From Thermodesulforhabdus norvegica (GTDB lineage Bacteria > Desulfobacterota > Syntrophobacteria > Syntrophobacterales > Thermodesulforhabdaceae), in contig NZ_FOUU01000001.1 in NCBI RefSeq assembly GCF_900114975.1, positions 372,001 through 436,000 on the forward strand: DNA of 64,000 bases, read 5' to 3'. The notes under the pieces were generated by a model, which made no database searches, had not been told where the DNA came from, and worked only from the letters and a program-made list of their open reading frames with translations. Below, in pieces: positions 17,103 to 25,593 of the stretch (position 1 is the first letter of the stretch; every line of letters begins with the position of its first letter). Position numbers and translations under genes: made by a program.

Positions 17103-18395
17103 CTAAATACCAAATAGATCAACAAGCCATAATGTAATGCCAGGCACACATCCAACGAGCATTATCACGGAAAACATCAATACTAAAAACGGCCATATAT
17201 ATTTAGTTGCTTCTTCAATTTTGCACTTTGCTATTGGGCATGCAATAAACAACCCAAGTGCTACAGGCGGAGTTATGAGAGCTGCCTGTACAGTCATTAC
17301 TACGACAAGGCCGAATATATGAGGATCTATGCCATACGATAATGCAGCGGGGCCTAAAACAGGCACAAGCATGATCATTGTTGCCACTGCTTCCATAACA
17401 AATCCCAGAGATAATAAAAACAGGACCGTCAACAGCAGAAAAATGTACGGAGAAGCGGTCCAGCTGAGGAAAGCTTCTGCAACAAGCTGAGGTATCTGTT
17501 GGCTTGCCAGAATGAACGACACCAGCTTGGCAGTTGCGAGTAACAGGTACACCACCGACGATATCTTGCAGCTTTCAACAAGGCTATCTGCAACATCCCT
17601 CAGAGAGAGATTTCCTGTTAAAATACCCACCAGCATCGCATAGGCCACAGCAATCGCCCCGGCCTCGGTCGGTGTGAAGACACCCCCTATGATCCCGCCA
17701 AGAATGATCACAGGTACCATAAGACCCGGGAGTGCTTTCCACAGTTGCCGAAACACCCGCTCCAACGAAAAACTCCGACCCGTCGACACAGGCGGCACGC
17801 CGAACCATCTGGCAAAAGCAAACACAAGAATCATCATCCCAAAACCAAGCAGACATCCCGGAACAATCCCCAGTAAAAAAAGCTTGGCAACGGAAATGCC
17901 CCCACCAAAAACATTGGCATATATGATCATAGCTACAGAGGGCGGTATGATGGGACCCATCATCGATGATGCCGCCGTTACGGCAGCACAGAAAGCCGGT
18001 CTGTATCCCTGCTGTATCATCGGTGGGATAAGCATCGTTCCAATGGCTGCAGTATCAGCTACTGCTACCCCTGTAACTCCCGAAAAAAACATGGAAGAAA
18101 CTATGTTTACATAAGCAAGTCCGCCCCTAAGATGCCCGACAAGGCTATCGGCCAGTGCAACAAGACCGGGTAACACACCCGATCTCCGCATCATGTCACC
18201 GGCCATGATGAAGAAAGGTATCGCCATAAGAGGAAAAGAATCTATGCCTCCGAAAATCAAGGTAGGAATTACAGAGATCGAATAGTCCGGGGTTACAAGC
18301 AGAAAAACCAGCGCCGCCATCCCCAGACACACCGCCACGGGAACATTCATGCAAACCATAACGGCAAAGACTACAAGGAGAATCAAAGTGTTCAT
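17103..18395 (-). CDS. dctM: TRAP transporter large permease, DctM
   Basis: A 430-residue membrane protein with about 12 hydrophobic segments, the ion-coupled transport subunit of a TRAP system. DctM signatures include MAIPFFIMAGDMMRRSG, SGVTGVAVADTAAIG and GPIIPPSVAMIIYA. The ATG at 18395 is chosen: AGGGAG lies 6 bases upstream and the start falls one base past the dctQ stop. A longer reading to 18428 overlaps dctQ and has no site. It belongs to the dctP-dctQ-dctM set 17103-19982, the first of two complete TRAP sets in the window. Confidence 0.94.
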   Translation of the reverse strand: MNTLILLVVFAVMVCMNVPVAVCLGMAALVFLLVTPDYSISVIPTLIFGGIDSFPLMAIPFFIMAGDMMRRSGVLPGLVALADSLVGHLRGGLAYVNIVSSMFFSGVTGVAVADTAAIGTMLIPPMIQQGYRPAFCAAVTAASSMMGPIIPPSVAMIIYANVFGGGISVAKLFLLGIVPGCLLGFGMMILVFAFARWFGVPPVSTGRSFSLERVFRQLWKALPGLMVPVIILGGIIGGVFTPTEAGAIAVAYAMLVGILTGNLSLRDVADSLVESCKISSVVYLLLATAKLVSFILASQQIPQLVAEAFLSWTASPYIFLLLTVLFLLSLGFVMEAVATMIMLVPVLGPAALSYGIDPHIFGLVVVMTVQAALITPPVALGLFIACPIAKCKIEEATKYIWPFLVLMFSVIMLVGCVPGITLWLVDLFGI

Positions 18396-18396
18396 G

Positions 18397-18900
18397 TCAT
18401 GCTCCCTGGATTTTGTCGGTATAACCACCTTTCCGCAATGCAGATAATTCGTTTGTTATGCGACTAATTAAAAACAGAATCATAAGAGCACAGCCTACAG
18501 GCATCGCAAGGTAGAAATAGAACATACTCACATCAAAAGTAATGCAAGTTTGGTATCGCTGTTTTGGCAGCAAACCAAGCGTTTCAACACCTAAAAATAT
18601 CAGAAAGATTATAAATATGAGATGTACAAGTATATTTACATAACATCTACTTCTAGAACTGAGTTTCTTGGTTAACAACTCTATACTGATATGCGAATCA
18701 TCTTTTATAGCAAGGCAACTACCCATAAAAACCAGCCATACCATCAGGTATCGTGCAAGTTCTTCTGTTATAATAAGACTTCTTCCAAAGAACTTTCTCA
18801 ATATTACATCGCAAGTAACCATTGCAATTATAAAGAATGAGATCAGAGATAAGAAGATATATATAACTTTTTCTACCATCTTCAGCACATTGCTTAACAT
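18397..18900 (-). CDS. dctQ: TRAP transporter small permease, DctQ
   Basis: A 167-residue membrane protein with four hydrophobic segments: VIYIFLSLISFFIIAMVTC, the LMVWLVFMGSCLAIKDDSHI region, ILVHLIFIIFLIFLGV and FYFYLAMPVGCALMILFLI. The pattern EELARYLMVWLVFMGS followed by SHISIELL is typical of DctQ. It pairs with the DctM protein encoded one base downstream. The gene is noticeably more AT-rich than the surrounding catabolic genes. Confidence 0.92.
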   Translation of the reverse strand: MLSNVLKMVEKVIYIFLSLISFFIIAMVTCDVILRKFFGRSLIITEELARYLMVWLVFMGSCLAIKDDSHISIELLTKKLSSRSRCYVNILVHLIFIIFLIFLGVETLGLLPKQRYQTCITFDVSMFYFYLAMPVGCALMILFLISRITNELSALRKGGYTDKIQGA

Positions 18901-18923
18901 AACTGAACCTCGTTATAGTATCG

Positions 18924-18963
18924 TCGGTGAATACCTGTTGTTGTGCCAGCAGGTATTCACCGA
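18924..18963. other. Perfect 14-bp hairpin between dctP and dctQ
   Basis: TCGGTGAATACCTG (18924-18937) is exactly complementary to CAGGTATTCACCGA (18950-18963), with a 12-base loop. It fills most of the 74-base gap between the binding-protein gene and the permease genes. No T-run follows. It is likely to stabilise the dctP message or partly terminate transcription, mirroring the hairpin at 14354. Confidence 0.65.
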
Positions 18964-18974
18964 TAACAGCTAAA

Positions 18975-19982
18975 TTATCTATTATACCATTTAAGCATAT
19001 CAACAATTCTCTTAAACTCAGGGTTGAGCTTATCTACAACTTCTCCGTAAACTGTAAAGGCAACATTTCTGAAATATGTAATAGTGTCCGCAGGGACTTC
19101 GTTAACCTTCAATCCTTCGGATATTAACTTTTCCATAACTTCTTTATTATCTTTCTCGTTTTCCTTACGCTGCCATAAAGAGGCCTTCTGTGCTGCAACT
19201 TTGACGGCGAGTTGTAGTTCAGGAGGTAGCCGCTTATAAGTAATCTGGCTCATGACAACCATTCCGGGTTCGTTAACGTGAGAAGTTAGAGAGTAGTACT
19301 TCTGCACCTCATGAAGTTTTCCCATATAGACCATGGCAGGGGGGTTTTCCTGAGCATCGACCACGCCTTGCTGTAAGGCCTGGTAGAGTTCGGTCCAGCC
19401 TATCGGCACCGGTACGCATCCAAGCTTTTTGAAGAATTCTATGTGGACTTTGGTAGGAAGGGTTCTGATTTTCAGTCCCCTTATGTCTTCCGGTTTTACA
19501 ATGGGCCCACGGTTATTACTTACATGGCGGAAGCCGTTGTCCCACCAGCCTGTGATCTCAAGACCCTGAGCGTTTGCAAGCTCGTTAAATTTTGCCCCTA
19601 TAGGTCCATCAAGAACCTGAAACATTGTCTGTCCGTCTTTCCAGAGATAGGGCAAAAGAACAATGCCCAATTCAGGAATGTAAGCTGTATAGTGGCCGAC
19701 TCCGGCCAATACGAAATCGACGGATCCGTTTTTGGCCATTTCAATGGTTTCACGGATTTTTCCAAGTGTACCGGAGTGATATACTTTGACTTCCACCCGG
19801 CCGTTGGTCACTTCGGCAACGGCCTCTGCAAAATACTCAGCACCTTTACCCCAGGAGTGATCCTTCGGAACGGGGTTGGCGAATTTCAGGGTAAACTCCG
19901 CACACTGACCCCGTCCACCAGTTATCAACAAAATTGTTAACATACAGATCGGCACTATTATTGCCACGAGCCTCTTGACCAT
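18975..19982 (-). CDS. dctP: TRAP transporter substrate-binding protein, DctP
   Basis: A 335-residue periplasmic receptor with a signal peptide to about residue 28. The family core includes LKFANPVPKDHSWGKGAEYF and the ligand-arginine region GLKIRTLPTKVHIEFFKKLG, followed by PIGWTELYQALQQGVVDAQE, which is the diagnostic DctP motif. The conserved arginine there normally salt-bridges a carboxylate. Start ATG with GGGAGG upstream. It is the first gene of the dctPQM set. A 15-base match to the operator found at 28452 lies inside its signal-peptide codons. Confidence 0.93.
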   Translation of the reverse strand: MVKRLVAIIVPICMLTILLITGGRGQCAEFTLKFANPVPKDHSWGKGAEYFAEAVAEVTNGRVEVKVYHSGTLGKIRETIEMAKNGSVDFVLAGVGHYTAYIPELGIVLLPYLWKDGQTMFQVLDGPIGAKFNELANAQGLEITGWWDNGFRHVSNNRGPIVKPEDIRGLKIRTLPTKVHIEFFKKLGCVPVPIGWTELYQALQQGVVDAQENPPAMVYMGKLHEVQKYYSLTSHVNEPGMVVMSQITYKRLPPELQLAVKVAAQKASLWQRKENEKDNKEVMEKLISEGLKVNEVPADTITYFRNVAFTVYGEVVDKLNPEFKRIVDMLKWYNR

Positions 19983-20040
19983 GGTACCCTCCCATTAGTT
20001 GCTTGTTATATTCAGGGTTTATAGCGCCGCGGCCGATCAA

Positions 20041-20844
20041 CTACAGCGAGAAACTGAAGGCGATACCGTAGTTAATTCCCCTGCGAAGCTCCATACTCAA
20101 CGGGGTTCTCTTTGATAAGTCCAGATCTGCGCTGATTTTGATGCTCATCTCGGACAACAAAACAATTTCACCATCTCTACAGGAAAAGGGACTGTCGTGC
20201 CCCGGAATGAAATGGTCGGCAACCTCTAAAAGCTTTTCCATTGAGCGCACTGCCACATCGTAATCCGTGGTCACCATGGAAGGTTTACGGTTTACCAGTT
20301 CGCATGCGTTCTTTACCACATCACCGCACAGAGCAACCCGAACATTCCTTCTGAGAACCGCAACCAGGCCACCGGGAGTATGACCGGGAAACACCTTCAA
20401 ACTGACCTCTCCGAAAAGATCCATCTCTTCATCAACGAAAGTGCAGTCCCTCCGATCAAGTAACTCAACAGCGTTATCTGCCACGGCGCTGTCCACAACT
20501 TCTCCTGCCAATACTCTCCTGGCATAGACAAAATCTTTCCTTGAAAGGAAAACGGCAGCTCTGGGGAAGAGTGAGAGATTTAGACAATGATCATAGTGCA
20601 AATGGGAAAGCATAAGGTATTTTATGTCAATGGGGTCTATCCTTAGCTCGCCAAGCTGCTGAAGTAGAAGCGATCTATCAGCATAAGAGCCGGTATCAAA
20701 AAGACAGAGTTCCCCTTGAAGCCGAAAAAGGCACACCGAGCAAAAACCGAGAAACCCCCGATCGGTTCTCGCAGGCACACCCGGCAGAAGTATCCAGAAA
20801 TCCTCCCATTCTTTGCCAAAGATATCACTCCCCCAAACCCGCAT
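20041..20844 (-). CDS. MBL-fold metallo-hydrolase
   Basis: A 267-residue metallo-beta-lactamase-fold hydrolase. The dinuclear metal site is complete: HxHxDH at H81, H83, D85, H86 (SHLHYDHCLN), H155 in FPGHTPGG, D175 in CGDV and H216 in IPGHDSP. The layout resembles the lactonase-like subgroup (AttM/AiiA type), so hydrolysis of a lactone or thioester is plausible. In a sugar-acid or CoA pathway either would make sense. It lies 12 bases after the old-yellow-type oxidoreductase gene and before the dctP gene. No signal peptide, so probably cytoplasmic. Confidence 0.85.
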   Translation of the reverse strand: MRVWGSDIFGKEWEDFWILLPGVPARTDRGFLGFCSVCLFRLQGELCLFDTGSYADRSLLLQQLGELRIDPIDIKYLMLSHLHYDHCLNLSLFPRAAVFLSRKDFVYARRVLAGEVVDSAVADNAVELLDRRDCTFVDEEMDLFGEVSLKVFPGHTPGGLVAVLRRNVRVALCGDVVKNACELVNRKPSMVTTDYDVAVRSMEKLLEVADHFIPGHDSPFSCRDGEIVLLSEMSIKISADLDLSKRTPLSMELRRGINYGIAFSFSL

Positions 20845-20856
20845 CTACCATCACCT

Positions 20857-22713
20857 CTATTTAAGGGCAGAGGCGACCTCCCAGCCTTCTGCCACGGCTT
20901 CCAGAATACCCCTGGGCTCCACCACATCCCCGATCAGGTACACCGGGATACCCAGCTGAACTCTTTTCCATTCGGAGTCCCCTGGACTATACCCCACGGC
21001 TATAACAATTTGATCAAAAACACCCAGCTCAATCTCACGGCCGGCCATTTCGGCAAAAACGGCACCTCTTTCATCTATTTTCGTTACCTTTGCCCTGGTC
21101 AAAATTACCGCTCCACCTCTGACAAGGCGATCGTGGATAAGCCTGTGCCGTATTCCCGGAAGCCCGCGGCCCGTCCTGGGTAGCATATCCACGACAGTAA
21201 CAGATCGACCTTTGCTTACCAGGAAATCGGCAGTCTCCAGCCCAACCATTCCCGCCCCGACCACAAGGTATCGTCCCTCCGGAATAGAGGAGCCGAGAAG
21301 TACGTCTTCCGCCATCCTGACTCTGGGGTTATTGACGGCAAACCCGGGAAGTATCGGCTTCCCTCCCGAAGCCACAATGATGGCATCCCACCTATCCGTA
21401 TTACCTTCAACCACCAGGTTTCTGGGCCCGACCTCTTTTCCGAGAAGCATTTTCACTCCTGCCTCCCGGGCCTTCTTCTCAAGATAAGCGATGAAATCCA
21501 CCAGGGGATCCTTTCCCGGAGGAATGCTTGCAACTCTTACCAGCCCTCCTGGGCAACTTTGCTTTTCCACAAGGGTTACGGAAGCCCCCCTTTTGGCCGC
21601 AACCGTTGCAGCAGTCAAACCCGCCGGACCGCCACCTATAACGAGTATCCTTTTGCTCTTATCCAACCGCGACGGCTCCCCCAGATCTCTTCCCAAACGA
21701 GGATTCACCGTACACTTTATGGGTCTGTTTTCATGAAGATAAGCCAGGCAGTGGTTGCAGGCTATGCAGGGTCGAATTTCCTCCGTCTCTCCCGCCAGCA
21801 CCTTCTTTACATACTGATGGTCTGCTATCAGTGCTCTGGCTACGGCCGCAAGATCGGCATAGCCGTCCTCAACGGCGGACCGAAAGGCCTCAGGCCTATC
21901 CAGCCGTCCAACGCCTATGACGGGTAATCTGCTGTAGGACCTGACAAGCCTTGCCAGGCTCAGAAGCGATCCTCTCGGTATGTCGGAGGGAGGAGACATC
22001 CGGTACTGAGTAATACCAATCCCGCCCGAAGCGCTTATATAGGATACACCCAGTTCTTCCAGCCGGCTAACTACCTCCAGAATATCGGCCGCCCCCAGGC
22101 CGTTATCAACAAAATCGTCAACACTCAATCTCACACCAATGGTCAAATCGTTGCCCGTAGCCTCCTTTATTTCTTGAAGAATCTCAATTAGAAGCCGCAT
22201 CCTGTTTTTGATATCGCCGCCGTAGGAATCAACGCGCCTGTTAAAAACCGGGGAAAGAAAGTAGTTTATAAGGTATTCGTGGCATCCGTGGAGTTCGACG
22301 GCATCGAAGCCACATCTTCTGGCACGCCCGGCTGCACCGGCAAAGGCTTTTCTTATATCCCGGAGTTCGCCGAGAGTGTACGTTTGAGGGGCACGACCCA
22401 CGCCTTTGTAGCTAAGCTGAACGCCAATCCTTGTCCAGGGCGTAATGGATTCGGTCAGTCTTTCGAGACCTTCACACTTGTCATCCCGATCAATGCCCAG
22501 TTGAAATTTAAATCCCTTGCCTTCTTCAAGGACATAAACTCCACCCAGTACAATGTAGCCCACCATGTTGCGGGCACGAGCCAGATAAAAATTCAAATAT
22601 TCCTCTGTAACCTTTCCGTCCTCGGTGGCCATATTGGGAACCATGGGGGCCATAACGGTGCGATTGATAAGTTCCATATTGCCTAATTTAACAGGATCCT
22701 GCAGGACGGCCAC
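20857..22713 (-). CDS. Fe-S/FMN/FAD NADH:flavin oxidoreductase (2,4-dienoyl-CoA reductase / TMADH type)
   Basis: A 618-residue three-part flavoenzyme. Residues 1 to about 305 form an old-yellow FMN barrel, with ELHGCHEYLINYFLSP as its active-site strand (H142, H145). Four cysteines for a [4Fe-4S] cluster follow at C316, C319, C322 and C334, with C-x2-C-x2-C spacing like trimethylamine dehydrogenase. Residues from about 355 hold an FAD/NAD(P) domain (VIGGGPAGLTAATVA, then VVGAGMVGLETADFL). Such proteins reduce enoates or dienoyl-CoA, or work as dehydrogenases. It is co-directional with korDABC. A second, distinct member is at 28571-30502. Confidence 0.88.
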   Translation of the reverse strand: MAVLQDPVKLGNMELINRTVMAPMVPNMATEDGKVTEEYLNFYLARARNMVGYIVLGGVYVLEEGKGFKFQLGIDRDDKCEGLERLTESITPWTRIGVQLSYKGVGRAPQTYTLGELRDIRKAFAGAAGRARRCGFDAVELHGCHEYLINYFLSPVFNRRVDSYGGDIKNRMRLLIEILQEIKEATGNDLTIGVRLSVDDFVDNGLGAADILEVVSRLEELGVSYISASGGIGITQYRMSPPSDIPRGSLLSLARLVRSYSRLPVIGVGRLDRPEAFRSAVEDGYADLAAVARALIADHQYVKKVLAGETEEIRPCIACNHCLAYLHENRPIKCTVNPRLGRDLGEPSRLDKSKRILVIGGGPAGLTAATVAAKRGASVTLVEKQSCPGGLVRVASIPPGKDPLVDFIAYLEKKAREAGVKMLLGKEVGPRNLVVEGNTDRWDAIIVASGGKPILPGFAVNNPRVRMAEDVLLGSSIPEGRYLVVGAGMVGLETADFLVSKGRSVTVVDMLPRTGRGLPGIRHRLIHDRLVRGGAVILTRAKVTKIDERGAVFAEMAGREIELGVFDQIVIAVGYSPGDSEWKRVQLGIPVYLIGDVVEPRGILEAVAEGWEVASALK

Positions 22714-22739
22714 TTAAACGCCTCCTCTATGAAGCGCTT

Positions 22740-23273
22740 TCAAGCAAGAGAAGATCCATACCTGAAGGCTTCCAGGTTAACTTCCGTTTTCCTGGGCGGA
22801 ACGGACTCACGAATTGCCTTCTCAAGAGCCTCACTACTCAGAATGGGCTTAACCCTCGAAAATAAACCGAGAAGGATCATGTTGGCGACCACAGGGCTGC
22901 CGAATTTTTCTCGAGCCGAAGACGTGGCAGCAACACCAAACCTGTTCTTGACCACAGAATCGGGTATGTTTTGAACCATATCGGAATCGTAAATCAGCAT
23001 GCCCTCCGGAGCCAGCGTATGGGCGAAGCGATTTATCGAGTCTTGAGCCTGGGCAATGAGAACGTCGGGTCGGGTCACCCTGGGAAAAACCACCGGATTG
23101 TCGTCCACAACAACCCAGGCCGCTGCAAAGCCCCCTCTTAATTCGGAGGAGTACGCCTGGGTCTGCACGGCAAACTTACCGTCATATATCACCGCAGCCT
23201 TACCTATGATTACACCTGCCAGAATGGACCCCTGACCCCCAAGGCCGGCAATTGTAATCTCAACACGGCTCAT
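22740..23273 (-). CDS. korC: 2-oxoacid:ferredoxin oxidoreductase, gamma subunit
   Basis: A 177-residue gamma subunit. The opening RVEITIAGLGGQGSILAGVIIGKAA and the stretch TQAYSSELRGGFAAAWVVVDD are characteristic of KorC/PorG chains. The ATG at 23273 is chosen because it overlaps the beta stop codon as ATGA and begins the conserved domain; a longer reading to 23492 is only the shadow of the beta gene. It completes a four-subunit enzyme with the three genes upstream, oxidising a 2-oxoacid to acyl-CoA. Confidence 0.92.
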   Translation of the reverse strand: MSRVEITIAGLGGQGSILAGVIIGKAAVIYDGKFAVQTQAYSSELRGGFAAAWVVVDDNPVVFPRVTRPDVLIAQAQDSINRFAHTLAPEGMLIYDSDMVQNIPDSVVKNRFGVAATSSAREKFGSPVVANMILLGLFSRVKPILSSEALEKAIRESVPPRKTEVNLEAFRYGSSLA

Positions 23274-24112
23274 TGCGATTTCTCCTTTTTTAACCTTTCC
23301 CACAGGATCTGCCACTGCTCCGTAAGCTCCGGCTTCTCCTCGTCCACAAATTCTCCGATCACAATCTTCTGCTTCATCTCCTCGGGAGACAGCCTGCTCG
23401 CTTTGTCGATGCGTACGCTGTTCTTTTTGTAATAATCCAGGATGGATGTTACCCTGCCCAGGCCGCTGGCACGCCCGAATTGAACGGGGCACTGACTTAT
23501 GACTTCAATGAAGCTGAAGCTCCTCCGCTGCAATGCCTTCTTGATCGAGCGGGTAAGCGGCCTTACCTGCAAGGTAGTCCATCGCGCCACGTAAGGGGCT
23601 CCAGCTGCGGCCACAAGTGGCGCAATATCAAAGGGATATTCCAGCGTTCCGTAGGGTGATGTAACAGTTCTGAGGCCATGAGGTGAGGTCGGACCGGCCT
23701 GACCGCCGGTCATGCCGTAGATACTGTTGTTTATCATTATTACTATAATCCCCAGGTTACGCCTGGCCGCGTGGATCAGATGATTTCCACCTATGGATGC
23801 CAGATCCCCGTCTCCACTCACAACCATGACATTTTTTTCGGGGAGAGCCAGCTTGACACCTGTGGCGTAAGCGACAGGGCGCCCGTGAGTCGTATGTAAG
23901 GTATCCGCGTTGAACAGGGGACTCGGAATCCAGGCGGAACAACCAATACCCGAGACAAAGACAAAGTCGTCGATGTCAAGGCCGAGATCATCAATGGCCC
24001 GGAGAATTGCCTGCGCTACGATCCCATTTCCACAGCCGGGGCAAAAGGTCGTCTTTTTGACATGCGGTCTAATGTACTTTTTCAAAGGGTGAAAGGCTTC
24101 CACCATTTTCAA
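23270..24112 (-). CDS. korB: 2-oxoacid:ferredoxin oxidoreductase, beta subunit
   Basis: A 280-residue ThDP-binding beta subunit. Key features are TTFCPGCGNGIVAQ near residue 20, VSGDGDLASIGGNHLIHAARR as the start of the ThDP/Mg motif, and INNSIYGMTGGQAGPTSP as its end. The set of korD-korA-korB-korC genes is the 2-oxoglutarate/2-oxoisovalerate type arrangement. The substrate cannot be fixed from sequence, and the context suggests a catabolic rather than TCA role. It overlaps both neighbours by 4 bases. Confidence 0.92.
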   Translation of the reverse strand: MKMVEAFHPLKKYIRPHVKKTTFCPGCGNGIVAQAILRAIDDLGLDIDDFVFVSGIGCSAWIPSPLFNADTLHTTHGRPVAYATGVKLALPEKNVMVVSGDGDLASIGGNHLIHAARRNLGIIVIMINNSIYGMTGGQAGPTSPHGLRTVTSPYGTLEYPFDIAPLVAAAGAPYVARWTTLQVRPLTRSIKKALQRRSFSFIEVISQCPVQFGRASGLGRVTSILDYYKKNSVRIDKASRLSPEEMKQKIVIGEFVDEEKPELTEQWQILWERLKKEKSQ

Positions 24113-25254
24113 AAACTCCCAAGTTTTGAAAGAATGTATTCGGGACTGTGAATCTGACCGATAATCTCAGGTTCTATAAACCTTACCCTGCAATTCGAGG
24201 CTGCCACTGCTCTGATATAAGGGTACATCTGTCCGGAGTTGTTTTCCAAAACGACGATCTCATCACATCGTTGAGACAGCTTAACAATCTCCTCTTCGGG
24301 AAAAGGCCAGCATGTTATGAGGCGAAAGACCCCCAGCTTCATGCCCCTCTGACGGGCAAGCACGGCCGTTGCTTTTGCAGAACGGGCAACACTGCCGTAG
24401 GAAAGAAGAACCACGGGGCTGTTTTCCGAGAGATCCTCCACCATCGTTATATCCTTGATTTTAGTGATTATTTTCTTTATGGGATTCATCACATATCGGT
24501 GCATCACCTCGGGATCGGAGAGATTTCTCATTCCGTGTTCGTCGTGGCACGATCCCGTTACGTGGGCTTTAAGACCTAGTCCGAAAACCGGCATGGGCGC
24601 AACGTCGATATCCAGAAAATCCCGCCTTTCCAGCACACTGCCGGCTTTTGAGGCAACTTTTCTGTTCCATATCTTTATTTCTTTTTCATCGGGAATACGA
24701 ACCCTCTCCCTCATATGGCCCACAAAGGCGTCGGCCATTACAAAGACGGGAACACGGTAACGTTCTGCCAGATTGAAAGCATGAATCGTGAGGTCAAACA
24801 TCTCCTGAGGGCTTTCCGGAGCCAGTGCTATGATCTGGTAATCGCCATGAGAACCCCGGGCTACCTGAACCATATCCCCTGCAACCCCCACGGAGGGGAC
24901 GCCTGTAGAGGGACCGAGCCTCTGCACATCCACTATAACGAGCGGTGCTTCTGTTGATGCTGCATATCCGATATTTTCCTGCATTAGACTGATTCCGGGG
25001 CCTGATGTTACCGTCATAGCCTTTTTGCCGGCCCAGGAGGCTCCAATGGCGGCACATACTGCACCGATTTCGTCTTCCATCTGAATAAAAACACCTCCCA
25101 CTTCGGGTAGCCGCCGGGCAAGCCGGTTGGCTATCTCACTGGCAGGCGTAATGGGATAGGCAGCGCAAAAAGAACATCCCGCAGCCAGGGCGCCTTCTGC
25201 ACAGGTCCAGTTTCCCATTTCAAAATAAGTACCGGTCAGAACCCTATTCATCAT
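24109..25254 (-). CDS. korA: 2-oxoacid:ferredoxin oxidoreductase, alpha subunit
   Basis: A 381-residue alpha subunit, homologous to the one at 4021-5142. Signature stretches are CAEGALAAGCSFCAAYPITPASEI, QMEDEIGAVCAAIGASWAGKKA, TSGPGISLMQENIGYA and VDVQRLGPSTGVPSVG. Its start overlaps the ferredoxin gene korD by 11 bases. This set keeps alpha, beta and gamma as separate chains, while the other set fuses beta and gamma. Confidence 0.92.
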   Translation of the reverse strand: MMNRVLTGTYFEMGNWTCAEGALAAGCSFCAAYPITPASEIANRLARRLPEVGGVFIQMEDEIGAVCAAIGASWAGKKAMTVTSGPGISLMQENIGYAASTEAPLVIVDVQRLGPSTGVPSVGVAGDMVQVARGSHGDYQIIALAPESPQEMFDLTIHAFNLAERYRVPVFVMADAFVGHMRERVRIPDEKEIKIWNRKVASKAGSVLERRDFLDIDVAPMPVFGLGLKAHVTGSCHDEHGMRNLSDPEVMHRYVMNPIKKIITKIKDITMVEDLSENSPVVLLSYGSVARSAKATAVLARQRGMKLGVFRLITCWPFPEEEIVKLSQRCDEIVVLENNSGQMYPYIRAVAASNCRVRFIEPEIIGQIHSPEYILSKLGSF

Positions 25255-25492
25255 CTCCCTCTTCGGTATTGGTCATGCTGTTTGCATCAACGACTATGGC
25301 AAAATCGGGACACATGTACATGCAACTCCTGCAGGCAGTACATTCCTCCTCATTGGATAGCCGAGGGGGAATGTAACCGAGGGAATTCATTTCTCCTGAG
25401 GGACCAAAAAGTGATTTGGGACATATGTAAACACATATGCCGCAATCTTCGACCCCTTTGCAGGATTCTTTGATGATGACGACACGAGCCAT
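25244..25492 (-). CDS. korD: Ferredoxin-type delta subunit, 2[4Fe-4S]
   Basis: An 82-residue two-cluster ferredoxin subunit. The cysteines are C11, C17, C20, C24 followed by P, and C51, C54, C57, C61 followed by P. The second set is a canonical C-x2-C-x2-C-x3-CP motif. The first has C-x5-C in place of C-x2-C, as in other KorD proteins. It would pass electrons from the ThDP subunit to soluble ferredoxin. It is the first gene of korDABC, with GGGAGT before the ATG and a TTGTTAACAA operator about 85 bases upstream. Confidence 0.9.
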   Translation of the reverse strand: MARVVIIKESCKGVEDCGICVYICPKSLFGPSGEMNSLGYIPPRLSNEEECTACRSCMYMCPDFAIVVDANSMTNTEEGDDE

Positions 25493-25576
25493 TGACCACT
25501 CCCGTTAGGTTGGAAGGACCGTTTTATCGGAAAGTTCACATTAAGGATGCCATACCGCTCGGCTTCTGTCAACATC

Positions 25577-25593
25577 ATTGTTAACAATTTTGT
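25577..25593. promoter_or_regulatory. Operator copy upstream of korDABC
   Basis: These 17 bases are identical to positions 28454-28470 of the double operator in the divergent region, including the palindrome TTGTTAACAA (25578-25587). Here the second half of the double site is degenerate. The site overlaps the stop codon of the MFS gene and lies about 85 bases before korD. On the minus strand a TTGACA (25567-25572) follows it, but no good -10 box was found at the right distance. Confidence 0.6.

Noticed and set aside
23274-23492. N-terminal extension of korC
   Set aside because: The extra 73 residues are the out-of-frame shadow of korB; the ATG at 23273 overlaps the korB stop and starts the conserved domain.
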